A stretch of 14,612 nt of DNA, taken from assembly GCA_039816825.1 (NCBI GenBank), contig JBCBXA010000075.1:1-14612 (forward strand). The letters run 5' to 3'. A model generated the notes under the pieces. It was not told where the DNA came from, ran no database searches, and was given only the letters and a program-made list of their open reading frames with translations. A program made the translations under genes and the position numbers. Numbering within the stretch: position 1 is the stretch's first letter; the number at the start of each line of letters is the position of its first letter. This DNA comes from JBCBXA01 sp039816825. Its GTDB lineage: Bacteria; Pseudomonadota; Alphaproteobacteria; Rhizobiales; Rhizobiaceae. Shown piece after piece: positions 1 to 7,485 of the stretch.

Positions 1-60
1 TGGATGCGCATAGACATGCAAGAGGAAATTCCGGTGTCGCCTTGCGCCGTGGCTCCTAGG

Positions 61-1701
61 CTAGCGCGTATCGAAGTGGGAAGTCTCCGTCTCAAACCAG
101 GCCATTTGCCGGTCTCGCAATTCCTCCCAGGCCGTCTTAGAATTTAGGTCGAACAGAAATCTGTTTAGTTCGTCGGACCGAATACGGGGGATTACTTTAG
201 GATCGTAGTAGGGGGTCTCGTCAACTGGTACGTCTTGAACCGTGAACCCCGGAATGCCCCGGGCGATGCCTTCGAAAATTGCTGTCGAAGTGGCGGAGAT
301 GGACATGAAAACCATGTTTGGAAGCATCAGTTTCTTTGCGTGTACGTTAGTGAAACTCAGATCTGCGCCTTCAGGTGCCCTTTGTGATATCCACTCCCGC
401 GTTTCCCAGATGGATTTGTGCTTGAGTTTTAGATCAACGTCAGAATGCGTGAAAGCGTTCAGCGCTTGCTCCCACGATTTCTTGTGAACCCGGTAGTTCA
501 CAAGTGGCACACGCGACAGCATGTGCGCACCTGCAAACAAGACGACCGTCAGCGGATTTTTGTCGTCATGGACAGGCGCCGGCGGCATCTCAGATAGAAT
601 TGCCTGCGGGTCAACTTTGACTTTCTCTTGCCCGAACCTTTTGATCCAATGCTTCCCGGTGCTGCGTGCGGCCACCGTGATTTGCGCGACATTTTTCGGC
701 TCGTGGATGGGCATGTGAATGACGTTGGAGGAATGGGGCCAAAGGCAGGTCTTTCCGCCCAACATCAAAACTTCGCCTGCCAGCAAGCCACCTTCGAAAG
801 ACGCATGGTCTGCGATGTGACAGGTCTCCACCGTCTCGAAGCTGAGCTTGTCTCGATACCAATTGGAGACCCTTTTTGTGAGTGGGGCCAGCAGCGAAAG
901 AAACCCCTCCTCCAGCGACGGCATCGTCTCGGGAGCCGAATAGGTGCAAAAGGGCCCGAAGAGTGGCCCCGGCACCAGGTCAAACGCAACAAGGGGGCGA
1001 GCACCAAGTGCAAAGCGAAGAATGCCCAGGAGGCTTGGCCTTTGCCGGTGCGATGTGCCGGCAGAGGATACCACAAGGTCAGAGCGACGCATCGCTCTTC
1101 CACACAGAACGGCCGTGCCGCCCACATCTCGCTTGAACTCGGGATACCGCTTTCTAAGCCATGCGGAAGACAGAGCGATACGGATGTTCGGCGACTTCAG
1201 TTCGCTGGAATACAGAAAAGCGCCCGCGTTTCTGCGGCGCAGTTCACCCGCCAGATAGAAACTCTCCAACTCATTTTTTCCCCATGATTTCAAAGCTCTA
1301 ATCTTCTGCGAAGGCAAGGGAATAGCAAAGATTTGGCCTTCATATTTTTTGATAAGGTTTTTGGCGAGAATGCGTATAGGGATCAAACTGCAAAACTCAG
1401 AGTATATCGGACAAAACCACGCATTGCGCAGCCCATGCGCGTGCAATCCGAGCCGTTCGCATTCCTCGTCAGCGATCCGCTTGGTGAAGTCTTCCGAGAT
1501 ACGGCGAACGACCGGCAAAGCGGAGCCGATCTCGTGCCGACCGAACCTCTCCGAAAAGGCATCCTCAATCTCTGCATCAAGCCTTTCACGATCCAGCCGT
1601 ATAACGCTTTTAGGGAGGTTGGCCTCGTCGCAGGCTACCACATCGAAGACGGAACGAGATCCGCGCAGCCAGTCGAAAAATTGTTGCTCGCTCTTTTGCA
1701 T
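61..1701 (-). CDS. Protein of unrecognised family, possible surface-glycan glycosyltransferase
   Basis: A 546-residue soluble-looking protein with no signal peptide and no clear membrane segment. I do not recognise the family. The C-terminal third has a GT-B-like flavour: a histidine segment, CLWPHSSN, near residues 318-325, and then ISATSTAIFEGIARGIP, which resembles the glycine-rich donor-binding loops of polysialyltransferase and CDP-glycerol transferase type enzymes. This is similarity of style and not a proven match. The ATG at 1701 lies 6 bases after the stop of the truncated nonulosonate synthase reading frame, so the two were probably cotranscribed. That suggests a role in transferring or handling a nonulosonic acid such as pseudaminic or legionaminic acid. 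The ribosome binding site is weak (CTAGG close to the ATG). The gene is visibly more AT-rich than the operon at 4673-9914, consistent with horizontal transfer. The reading frame is convincing; the function is not settled. Confidence 0.75.
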   Translation of the reverse strand: MQKSEQQFFDWLRGSRSVFDVVACDEANLPKSVIRLDRERLDAEIEDAFSERFGRHEIGSALPVVRRISEDFTKRIADEECERLGLHAHGLRNAWFCPIYSEFCSLIPIRILAKNLIKKYEGQIFAIPLPSQKIRALKSWGKNELESFYLAGELRRRNAGAFLYSSELKSPNIRIALSSAWLRKRYPEFKRDVGGTAVLCGRAMRRSDLVVSSAGTSHRQRPSLLGILRFALGARPLVAFDLVPGPLFGPFCTYSAPETMPSLEEGFLSLLAPLTKRVSNWYRDKLSFETVETCHIADHASFEGGLLAGEVLMLGGKTCLWPHSSNVIHMPIHEPKNVAQITVAARSTGKHWIKRFGQEKVKVDPQAILSEMPPAPVHDDKNPLTVVLFAGAHMLSRVPLVNYRVHKKSWEQALNAFTHSDVDLKLKHKSIWETREWISQRAPEGADLSFTNVHAKKLMLPNMVFMSISATSTAIFEGIARGIPGFTVQDVPVDETPYYDPKVIPRIRSDELNRFLFDLNSKTAWEELRDRQMAWFETETSHFDTR

Positions 1702-1707
1702 CCTAGG

Positions 1708-1980
1708 CTATGACTGCAACTGGTGCAGCTTAAGCGCTGTCCCACGTGTCAACGCACCTTTCGCGCGGCACCCGAGAATCTCATCATAGTACTCAGGCGC
1801 CAATCCAAACCCAGGCTGGATCGACTGCACGTTCTCGGTTGTCAGTTCCCCACCCGCTGGTATGTCCTCAACAACATGGAGCGAGCGGCAAAACTGGGCG
1901 TTCCCCTTCTCGCTCGATTTCAATCCGTAATCCACACGTCCCACGGCCTCCCAAACGATCTCCATCTTTTCATTGTCGGT
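1708..1980 (-). pseudogene. 3' remnant of nonulosonic acid synthase (pseI/neuB type), SAF domain only
   Basis: The frame ending in TAG at 1708 encodes the C-terminal end of a pseudaminic or sialic acid synthase. EMEIVWEAVG followed by VDYG, and then RSLHVVEDIPAGG, ENVQSIQPGFGLAP, EYYDEILG and an AKGALTRGTALK stretch match the end of the catalytic domain and the SAF (antifreeze-like) domain of this family. Intact enzymes are about 340-360 residues and condense PEP with an acetamido-hexose. Here only about 90 residues remain. In-frame codons upstream of 1980 lose family resemblance, and the frame reaches the stop codon of the UDP-glucose dehydrogenase gene at 2014-2016. The TIM barrel and metal site are therefore absent and no synthase activity is expected. 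An internal ATG at 1965 could still give an 85-residue peptide. The fragment fixes a deletion or recombination junction at roughly 1975-2013. Confidence 0.85.
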
Positions 1981-2013
1981 TCGGCGTCCGCACCCAACAG
2001 CGCAGGCAGCTCT

Positions 2014-3357
2014 TTATTCGGCCGCAAGACTGTCCTCGGCCGCTTCGAACCCGCCGCGCCCTACCCCGACATAGGCTTCGAACCCCGCGCGGCGGACGTC
2101 CCTTGGTGCATAGATATTGCGCAGGTCGGCCATCCGGGCCGCCGCCATGCCGCTTGCGAGCCTCGAAAGATCGAGCGCCCGGAATTCGTTCCACTCGGTC
2201 AGCATCACGACCAGATCGGCGCCCTGAACCGCCTCATAGGGATCCTCGACCCACTGCACCCCGGGAAGCAGCGCTTCGCCCTCGTGCCGCCCCTGCGGAT
2301 CCACGACCCGCACTTTCGCGCCGCCACCGACCAGCGCCGGCACGATGCTGAGGGATGGCGCATCCCGCATATCGTCGGTGTTGGGTTTGAACGTCACGCC
2401 GAAAACCGCGACCGTCCGGCCGTTGAAGGCCCCATCACAGAGGTCGCGCAACTTCTCGATCATCCGCGTCTTCACCGCATCGTTTACCCGGATCACCGTT
2501 TCCACGATCGATTGCGGCACCGCGTGCTCCTGTCCGATCCGCGCAAGCGCAGAGGTGTCCTTGGGAAAGCATGATCCGCCGTAGCCGGGACCGGCATGGA
2601 GGAACTTGTTGCCGATACGGCCATCCAGGCCCATGCCCTTGGACACCTCCTTGACGTCGGCCCCGACCCGCTCGCAGAGCGCGGCGATCTCGTTGATGAA
2701 GGTGATCTTGGTGGCAAGAAAGGCGTTGGCGGCGTATTTGATCATCTCCGCACTTTCCAGATCGGTGGTCACGATCGGAAAATCGCGCAGGAACAGGGGC
2801 TGGTAGATCTCTTCCATCACGGATTGCGCCCGGTCGGATTCGACACCGACGACCACACGGTCGGGGCGCATGAAATCATCGATCGCGGCGCCCTCGCGCA
2901 GGAATTCGGGGTTCGAGGCAACATCGAACTCGGCTGTCGGGTTGGCTTTGGAGACCACATCCTTGACGCGTTGGTTGGTGCCCACCGGCACGGTCGATTT
3001 CGTCACAATCACCGCATATCCCGTCAGGGCGCGCGCGACCTCTTCGGCGGCGGCCATCACATAGGTCAGATCCGCATGCCCGTCCCCGCGCCGCGTCGGC
3101 GTGCCGACCGCGATGAAAACCGCAGCCGCTCCGTCCACCGCGGCCTTAAGGTCGGTGGTGAAGGTCAACCGCCCGGCCTCAACGTTCTTTTTCATCAGCT
3201 CTTCAAGCCCGGGCTCATAGATCGGCACCTCACCCTGCTCGAGCCGGTCGATCTTTGCCGCGTTGTTGTCGACACAGATGACGTCATGGCCGAAGTCCGA
3301 AAAACAGACCCCCGAAACCAGACCAACATAACCGGTTCCAATCATCGTAATGCGCAC
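2014..3357 (-). CDS. ugd: UDP-glucose 6-dehydrogenase
   Basis: A 447-residue cytoplasmic enzyme oxidising UDP-glucose to UDP-glucuronate with two NAD+, supplying uronic acid for polysaccharide. The N-terminal Rossmann motif GTGYVG is at residues 7-12. The family signature NPEFLREG is at about 149-156. The catalytic cysteine is Cys263 in GYGGSCFPKD, and the C-terminal UDP-binding hallmark FKPNTDDMRDAPS is at about 323-335. All key residues are present and the length is normal. I chose the GTG at 3355-3357 because an AAGGAG Shine-Dalgarno sequence lies at 3365-3370, seven bases upstream, and the family normally starts just before MIGTGYVG. A longer frame upstream to 3477 has no family similarity. 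The gene appears to have its own promoter region on its right and runs towards the synthase remnant on its left. Confidence 0.96.
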   Translation of the reverse strand: MRITMIGTGYVGLVSGVCFSDFGHDVICVDNNAAKIDRLEQGEVPIYEPGLEELMKKNVEAGRLTFTTDLKAAVDGAAAVFIAVGTPTRRGDGHADLTYVMAAAEEVARALTGYAVIVTKSTVPVGTNQRVKDVVSKANPTAEFDVASNPEFLREGAAIDDFMRPDRVVVGVESDRAQSVMEEIYQPLFLRDFPIVTTDLESAEMIKYAANAFLATKITFINEIAALCERVGADVKEVSKGMGLDGRIGNKFLHAGPGYGGSCFPKDTSALARIGQEHAVPQSIVETVIRVNDAVKTRMIEKLRDLCDGAFNGRTVAVFGVTFKPNTDDMRDAPSLSIVPALVGGGAKVRVVDPQGRHEGEALLPGVQWVEDPYEAVQGADLVVMLTEWNEFRALDLSRLASGMAAARMADLRNIYAPRDVRRAGFEAYVGVGRGGFEAAEDSLAAE

Positions 3358-3839
3358 TGTCTGTCTCCTTGATGCGGCAGTATTCGAAACCGACCGATAG
3401 CATGGTTGAGCCGGGTTTGCAGCATGCCGCCCCGTGCCGTCTCCATATAGATCGAAACGGGACAGAGGAAGCCGCATGACAGGCCAGCGCGCGGCGATCC
3501 CGGCTATGGTTGGGATCCGTTTTCACCTTATGCGCACCAAGCTGGCGAAAGAAATCGGCTCTATTTCCGAGATAGGCAGCGACGCAAAAGCCGGATCGCT
3601 GTGGGTATGTGTCTTTCGCCAGGTGCCAGGACCCTGAAATGTCGTCAGGCTCATGTATTCCGTCCCTTGGCCAGTGGGGGCGTTGCAAAGAAATGATCGG
3701 CGACGCGAAACGTGGCACGGCCAATCGGGGACGCGCTGCGATGTGTCTGGTCCAGGATAGCATTGTCCGCTACTAGGATGTTTGTAACCGCGTTTGAGGC
3801 GGCCGAACCGACCCGGGGCGCGCGCAGGAAGGTCTGACC
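3358..3839. other. Gene-less 482-base intergenic region between two divergent genes
   Basis: This stretch separates the dehydrogenase (minus) from the DUF616 gene (plus) and must hold both promoters. Short open frames cross it on both strands, but none has a recognisable family, a good ribosome binding site or a natural start. The only clear signals are the AAGGAG site at 3365-3370 for the left gene and AGGAAGG at 3826-3832 for the right gene. No confident -35/-10 pair, inverted repeat or RNA gene was seen. Confidence 0.6.
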
Positions 3840-4640
3840 ATGGCACCAAAAGTGGCCGTCTATACATGCGCCATCGGCAACCGCGACTGGATCCACCGCG
3901 CTCAGGTCAAACCGGCCGGGGTTGATTTCATAAGGTTTTCCGACAAACGCCCGGCGGGGCGTATGATGGGGTGGCGCCATCGCACCCTGCCCAACATTCC
4001 CGACGCCAAAACGGCACGGGTCCTGTCGCGCTTTCCAAAGCTGCGCCCTCACGGCGTTCTGGACACCTATGATGTCGCGGTCTGGATCGATGCCAGCATA
4101 GAAATCATGGGCGATCTCACTCCATTGATCCGCGACTTCCTCGACACCGGGGCCGATGTGGCGCTGTTTCCTCATCCCAGCGGTCGGACCGTTGAAGAGG
4201 AGTTCGACTTCGCCATTCAGAGCGCGCGCATTGGCCCGGAGTTCTATGACATCGCGGCAGAACAAAAGGCGCGCTATGGCGACATGGGCCTTCTGAACCG
4301 CAAAATCGTGGAAGCGTCGATCATCTGCTACCGCCTGTCCAGCGATGCCCTACAGGCAGCGGGTCAGGCCTGGTGGCACGAGGTCACCCATTTCACCGAA
4401 CGTGACCAGGTCAGCCAACCCTATGCGATGCAGGATCCAGCGCTGAGGATCCATCTCTGGGACTGGCATTTCAAGCAGAACAACCCTTATTTCCGCCGTC
4501 ACCCTCATCGCCCGAAAAAACTGATCTGGCGGATGAAGACTGGGGCTGAGCGCCTGAGCGATACCCGTTTCGAATACCGCCTTGTGCGCTACGCAATCCG
4601 GGGGGCTGCGCGGATCAAGCGGGCGCTGTCGCGCGCCTAG
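3840..4640 (+). CDS. DUF616 / TOD1-MUCI70-like glycosyltransferase
   Basis: A 266-residue protein with the layout of the DUF616 family (glycosyltransferase-like, also called TOD1/MUCI70), found in plants and in bacterial polysaccharide loci. Visible hallmarks are an N-terminal beta strand VAVYTCAIGN (about 5-14), FPKLRPH (65-71), the acidic WIDASIEI segment (82-89, in the place of a DxD-type metal site), and RDQVSQPYA (188-196). There is no signal peptide and there are no membrane segments. The C-terminus is basic. The likely job is transfer of a sugar to a growing repeat unit; donor and acceptor are unknown. The ATG at 3840 has an AGGAAGG ribosome binding site seven bases upstream. The gene is convergent with the GT2 gene ending at 4673, leaving 32 bases with no obvious terminator. 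It is the only plus-strand gene in the left two thirds of the window. Confidence 0.85.
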   Translation: MAPKVAVYTCAIGNRDWIHRAQVKPAGVDFIRFSDKRPAGRMMGWRHRTLPNIPDAKTARVLSRFPKLRPHGVLDTYDVAVWIDASIEIMGDLTPLIRDFLDTGADVALFPHPSGRTVEEEFDFAIQSARIGPEFYDIAAEQKARYGDMGLLNRKIVEASIICYRLSSDALQAAGQAWWHEVTHFTERDQVSQPYAMQDPALRIHLWDWHFKQNNPYFRRHPHRPKKLIWRMKTGAERLSDTRFEYRLVRYAIRGAARIKRALSRA

Positions 4641-4672
4641 TCAAAACAGGCCCAAACCGGCAGGTGCAGAGC

Positions 4673-5635
4673 CTATTTGTAGTCGATCCGCTCTGCCGTG
4701 CGCAGCAGACGCCGCTTGATCCAGAATTCCAGGAACCCCAGCGCCTCGGGCACTTTTCCAACCATCAGGAAAACGGCCTGGAGCGGCGGCGTGCCGCGCA
4801 GTATGAGGCGCACCACCTGCAATGGCCAAGCCAGCAGCAGCAAAAGAGTCCAAGGGGTCACGAACGCCCCCAGAACAGCCACACCTGGCACGGCTAACCC
4901 CCAGAACAGGGCACGACGGCTTTCGACAACCTTGTGGCGCTCCGGTGGCGCGCCGTAGAGGGCCACGGCTTCGCCATAGCCATAGCCGCCCCGACGCGCA
5001 CGGCGCCACCATTGCCGGAACTGCGTCATCGCCACGTCATGGAGGGTCATCTCGTCGGCAAGCTGCCAACTCCGCCAGCCCTTGCGCTGCATCCGAATAC
5101 CAGTCTCGGCCTCTTCTCCGACAATGGTATCGGGATCGTATCCCCCCACGGCCTCCAACGCGACCCGACGCATCATCACATCCCCGCCGAACGCCACCGT
5201 CTCGCCGATGGGTTTTTCCCATTCCAGGTCGATCAAACGGTTCCAGATTGTCGCCTCGGGAAAGCGTTCGCGCCGCCGGCCGCTGACAGCGCCGATGTCG
5301 GGATGGGCCTCGAGAAATGCGATGGCCGTCTCGATCCAGCCGGGTTGCACCTCGCAATCACCATCGATGAACTGGACAAAATCTGGCGGATCGCCGGTTT
5401 CCAGAAGATGAAAGAACCCCGCATTGCGGGCGCGGGAGACCGTAAACAACCGCGCCGGGTCAAGGACGACGATTTCGGCACCGGCCGCTTGCGCGGCCTC
5501 GACACTGCCGTCCGTCGAGCCGCTGTCGACATAAACGATCCGGCCCGTCCGCCCCTGGAGCGAGGCGAGGCTGCGCACCAGGCGTTCGCCTTCGTTGCGG
5601 CCAATGGCGACAACGGCGATCAATGGCTCCGTCAC
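4673..5635 (-). CDS. Family 2 glycosyltransferase with C-terminal membrane segments
   Basis: A 320-residue GT-A fold transferase of family 2, expected at the inner face of the cytoplasmic membrane. The nucleotide-sugar binding strand ends in YVDSGSTDGS (about 35-44). The metal-binding DGD is at 91-93 in FIDGDCEV. The acceptor-side acidic motif is GEEAE (173-177), followed by QWWRRARR (208-215), which resembles the Q/RxxRW type motif of processive enzymes. Two hydrophobic stretches at about 243-280 probably anchor it. The start is a GTG at 5633-5635 that overlaps the TGA stop (5632-5634) of the upstream sulfotransferase as GTGA, so translation is likely coupled. It is the last gene of the five-gene minus-strand operon. 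The sugar transferred cannot be read from the sequence. Confidence 0.93.
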   Translation of the reverse strand: MTEPLIAVVAIGRNEGERLVRSLASLQGRTGRIVYVDSGSTDGSVEAAQAAGAEIVVLDPARLFTVSRARNAGFFHLLETGDPPDFVQFIDGDCEVQPGWIETAIAFLEAHPDIGAVSGRRRERFPEATIWNRLIDLEWEKPIGETVAFGGDVMMRRVALEAVGGYDPDTIVGEEAETGIRMQRKGWRSWQLADEMTLHDVAMTQFRQWWRRARRGGYGYGEAVALYGAPPERHKVVESRRALFWGLAVPGVAVLGAFVTPWTLLLLLAWPLQVVRLILRGTPPLQAVFLMVGKVPEALGFLEFWIKRRLLRTAERIDYK

Positions 5636-6507
5636 GATACTATCTCCATTTCGAAACGCGCCTCGAACCCCAGCACCACATCGGGAAACAAGGCGCGCAA
5701 TTCAGCCAGATCCGGTGCGAAACGCGCCCGCAATTGGGCCACCAGTGCCTCGGACAACTCCGGCCGTTCGCCGATTTGGCGCGCCTCACGGATTCGACGG
5801 CGGACGGATTTAGGCACCAATGTCTGCCGCAGCCACGAAGCGACAGGGTTCGCAACAAGCAATCGGAAGAGCCACCGCGGCCCCTTTCGAAACCGCTCTG
5901 CCGAGACGTTCCGCGCGGTGAGATCGGCGTGCCATGCAGGCGACGCGGCAAGCCCCAGATGGGCACAGATACGGCGCAATTCGGCATCCGGCGCGGTCTT
6001 CATCCGTTCCAGCGAGGTCAGCAGGACGGCCTCGCGCCCATAGGCTTCGATGAACGGCGCGATCTGCATCGCGTAGCGACCGTAATCGACAAGTTCGGGA
6101 TGCGTTCTGAACGCTGCCTCGGGATCTTTTGGCATCTTGCCCTCAAGCCAGTCATGCATGAAGTGCGACAGCGCCCGTTCGATCGGGTCCCGAACGCTGT
6201 AGACGATCCGCGGCGCCGACAAGACGGGCCGCATCCGGGCCAGCGTTTCGGGATGGTTTGGCAGCTTGGTATAATGGGTACTGGCTTCGCCGCACAAATC
6301 GCCCTCGGCCGCGGTGGCGAACAAATGCTGGTACCAGTCCATCCCGCGCGCGTAGACGTCGTCGTCAGAGAAAAAATTCGGCTCCTTCGGGGTCGCCATG
6401 AAGATACCCGGCTGCAGGCCGAGTTGTTCGGCCAAGGTCGTCGTGCCGCATTTCATGGCACCGATGATCAGGAAGTCCGGCAAGCTCACACCCTGCCCCA
6501 TCGTCAT
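5632..6507 (-). CDS. PAPS-dependent sulfotransferase
   Basis: A 291-residue sulfotransferase of the Sulfotransfer_1/3 type, moving sulfate from PAPS to a carbohydrate hydroxyl or amine. The 5'-phosphosulfate loop is GAMKCGTTT (about 16-24, with the usual K-x-G-T-T). The heparan-sulfotransferase-like KEPNFF follows at 41-46. The 3'-phosphate motif is RDPIERALSHF (106-116). There is no signal peptide, so it acts in the cytoplasm on lipid-linked units or nucleotide sugars. I chose the ATG at 6505-6507 because it overlaps the TGA of the upstream GT2 gene as ATGA and places the PAPS loop at the usual distance. A longer frame to 6555 would need a start inside that upstream gene. Its position between two transferases in one overlapping operon suggests that sulfation is a built-in step of repeat-unit assembly. 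Confidence 0.93.
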   Translation of the reverse strand: MTMGQGVSLPDFLIIGAMKCGTTTLAEQLGLQPGIFMATPKEPNFFSDDDVYARGMDWYQHLFATAAEGDLCGEASTHYTKLPNHPETLARMRPVLSAPRIVYSVRDPIERALSHFMHDWLEGKMPKDPEAAFRTHPELVDYGRYAMQIAPFIEAYGREAVLLTSLERMKTAPDAELRRICAHLGLAASPAWHADLTARNVSAERFRKGPRWLFRLLVANPVASWLRQTLVPKSVRRRIREARQIGERPELSEALVAQLRARFAPDLAELRALFPDVVLGFEARFEMEIVS

Positions 6508-7469
6508 TCCCCCGGCGCATGCCGCGGCCCAAGCGGGTCGCGGACATTCGTCCATATATCGACAATTTCAGCCCGTCGAAAATTGTTGCCGCGCCGCCCG
6601 AAAACCTGCCGTAATCCGGCGATGCCGCGTCCGACTATCCAAAGCACATTCGCCGCCCACAATCCGGCCCAACCGTGGGCTTGGAAAAAATAGCGGGTGC
6701 GCGAGGCGTAGAAATACTCCGGCAGGCGTGCGCGCTGCTTGGCGAGGGCCTTTACCGGCCCGCTGCCGCCCCTGAAATGGACCGCAACGGCAGCCGGGCA
6801 GTAGCGCACGCGCCACCCTGCCCTGCGGGCTCTGAGGCAGTATTCGGCATCTTCGTAATAGAGGAAGTAGCCCTCATCCATCGGACCGATCTCACGCACC
6901 ATGGCCGCGTTAAGCAGGATGCAGGCGAAGCTGGCCCAACCGATCTGCTCTGGATCCGGGTCCATGCCAAGCGGCAGGTCGTAGGCCTTCAAGACGCGCG
7001 TGACAGGCCCACTATTGGCGCCCCGGATGAACTCGCTCAGCGGCCCCGGAAAGCGGAAGCAGCTGACCTGCACATGGCCGTCGTCCCCTTCGAGCCGTGG
7101 CGCGATCAGGCCCGCCTCGGGATCGCTACCGGCGGCGTCCAGAAGATGGCGCAGACACCCCGGTCGCAAGACCGCATCAGAATTCAGCACCAGGTAATAC
7201 CGCGCCTCGACAGCAGCAATCCCCTGATTATGCCCCCCCGAGAAGCCGGTATTGGTCGGCGATGCGACGAGACGCACTGGCGTACCGGCAGGCAGCCCGT
7301 CGATCCAGGCGGTTAGGGTCGCAACCGACCCATCGTCGGAAAAATTGTCAACGATGACGATCTCTCCGTTCACATCGTCGCCGATCTGCTCAAGCACCGA
7401 GCGAGCACAATCGATCGTCAGCTCCGCCGTACAGTAGTTGATAATGGAGATCACGATATCCCGAGTCAT
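6504..7469 (-). CDS. Family 2 glycosyltransferase, rhamnosyltransferase-like
   Basis: A 321-residue GT2 enzyme of the WcaA/rhamnosyltransferase-like subgroup. It shows VDNFSDDGS (about 40-48), the subgroup signature NTGFSGGHNQG (73-83), LNSDAVL (95-101) in place of DxD, and EGYFLYYEDAEYCLRARRAGW-type residues at about 199-219 with the catalytic-region ED. His231 follows in the usual place. It is soluble or peripheral, with one weak hydrophobic stretch near residues 265-280. The ATG at 7469 lies 16 bases after the stop of the Wzy-like gene and its own stop overlaps the sulfotransferase start, so it is firmly within the operon. Rhamnose is a frequent donor for this subgroup, but donor choice cannot be fixed from motifs alone. 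Confidence 0.93.
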   Translation of the reverse strand: MTRDIVISIINYCTAELTIDCARSVLEQIGDDVNGEIVIVDNFSDDGSVATLTAWIDGLPAGTPVRLVASPTNTGFSGGHNQGIAAVEARYYLVLNSDAVLRPGCLRHLLDAAGSDPEAGLIAPRLEGDDGHVQVSCFRFPGPLSEFIRGANSGPVTRVLKAYDLPLGMDPDPEQIGWASFACILLNAAMVREIGPMDEGYFLYYEDAEYCLRARRAGWRVRYCPAAVAVHFRGGSGPVKALAKQRARLPEYFYASRTRYFFQAHGWAGLWAANVLWIVGRGIAGLRQVFGRRGNNFRRAEIVDIWTNVRDPLGPRHAPGE

Positions 7470-7485
7470 GCTAGAGCCGTCATTG

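Noticed and set aside
3358..3477. N-terminal extension of the UDP-glucose dehydrogenase by 40 residues
   Set aside because: The extension has no family similarity and the GTG at 3357 has a well-spaced AAGGAG.
3651..3835. Minus-strand frame with NILVADNAILDQTH and FRVADHFF, which looked a little like the end of a 2-oxoglutarate oxygenase
   Set aside because: The resemblance is weak, the frame enters from the antisense of the DUF616 gene with no start of its own, and iron-ligand spacing could not be established.
4641..4672. Possible bidirectional terminator between convergent genes
   Set aside because: The 32-base gap holds no GC-rich hairpin followed by a T tract.
5623..6693. Long plus-strand frame opposite the sulfotransferase
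   Set aside because: It lacks any family motif and is explained as a high-GC antisense shadow of two well-supported minus-strand genes.
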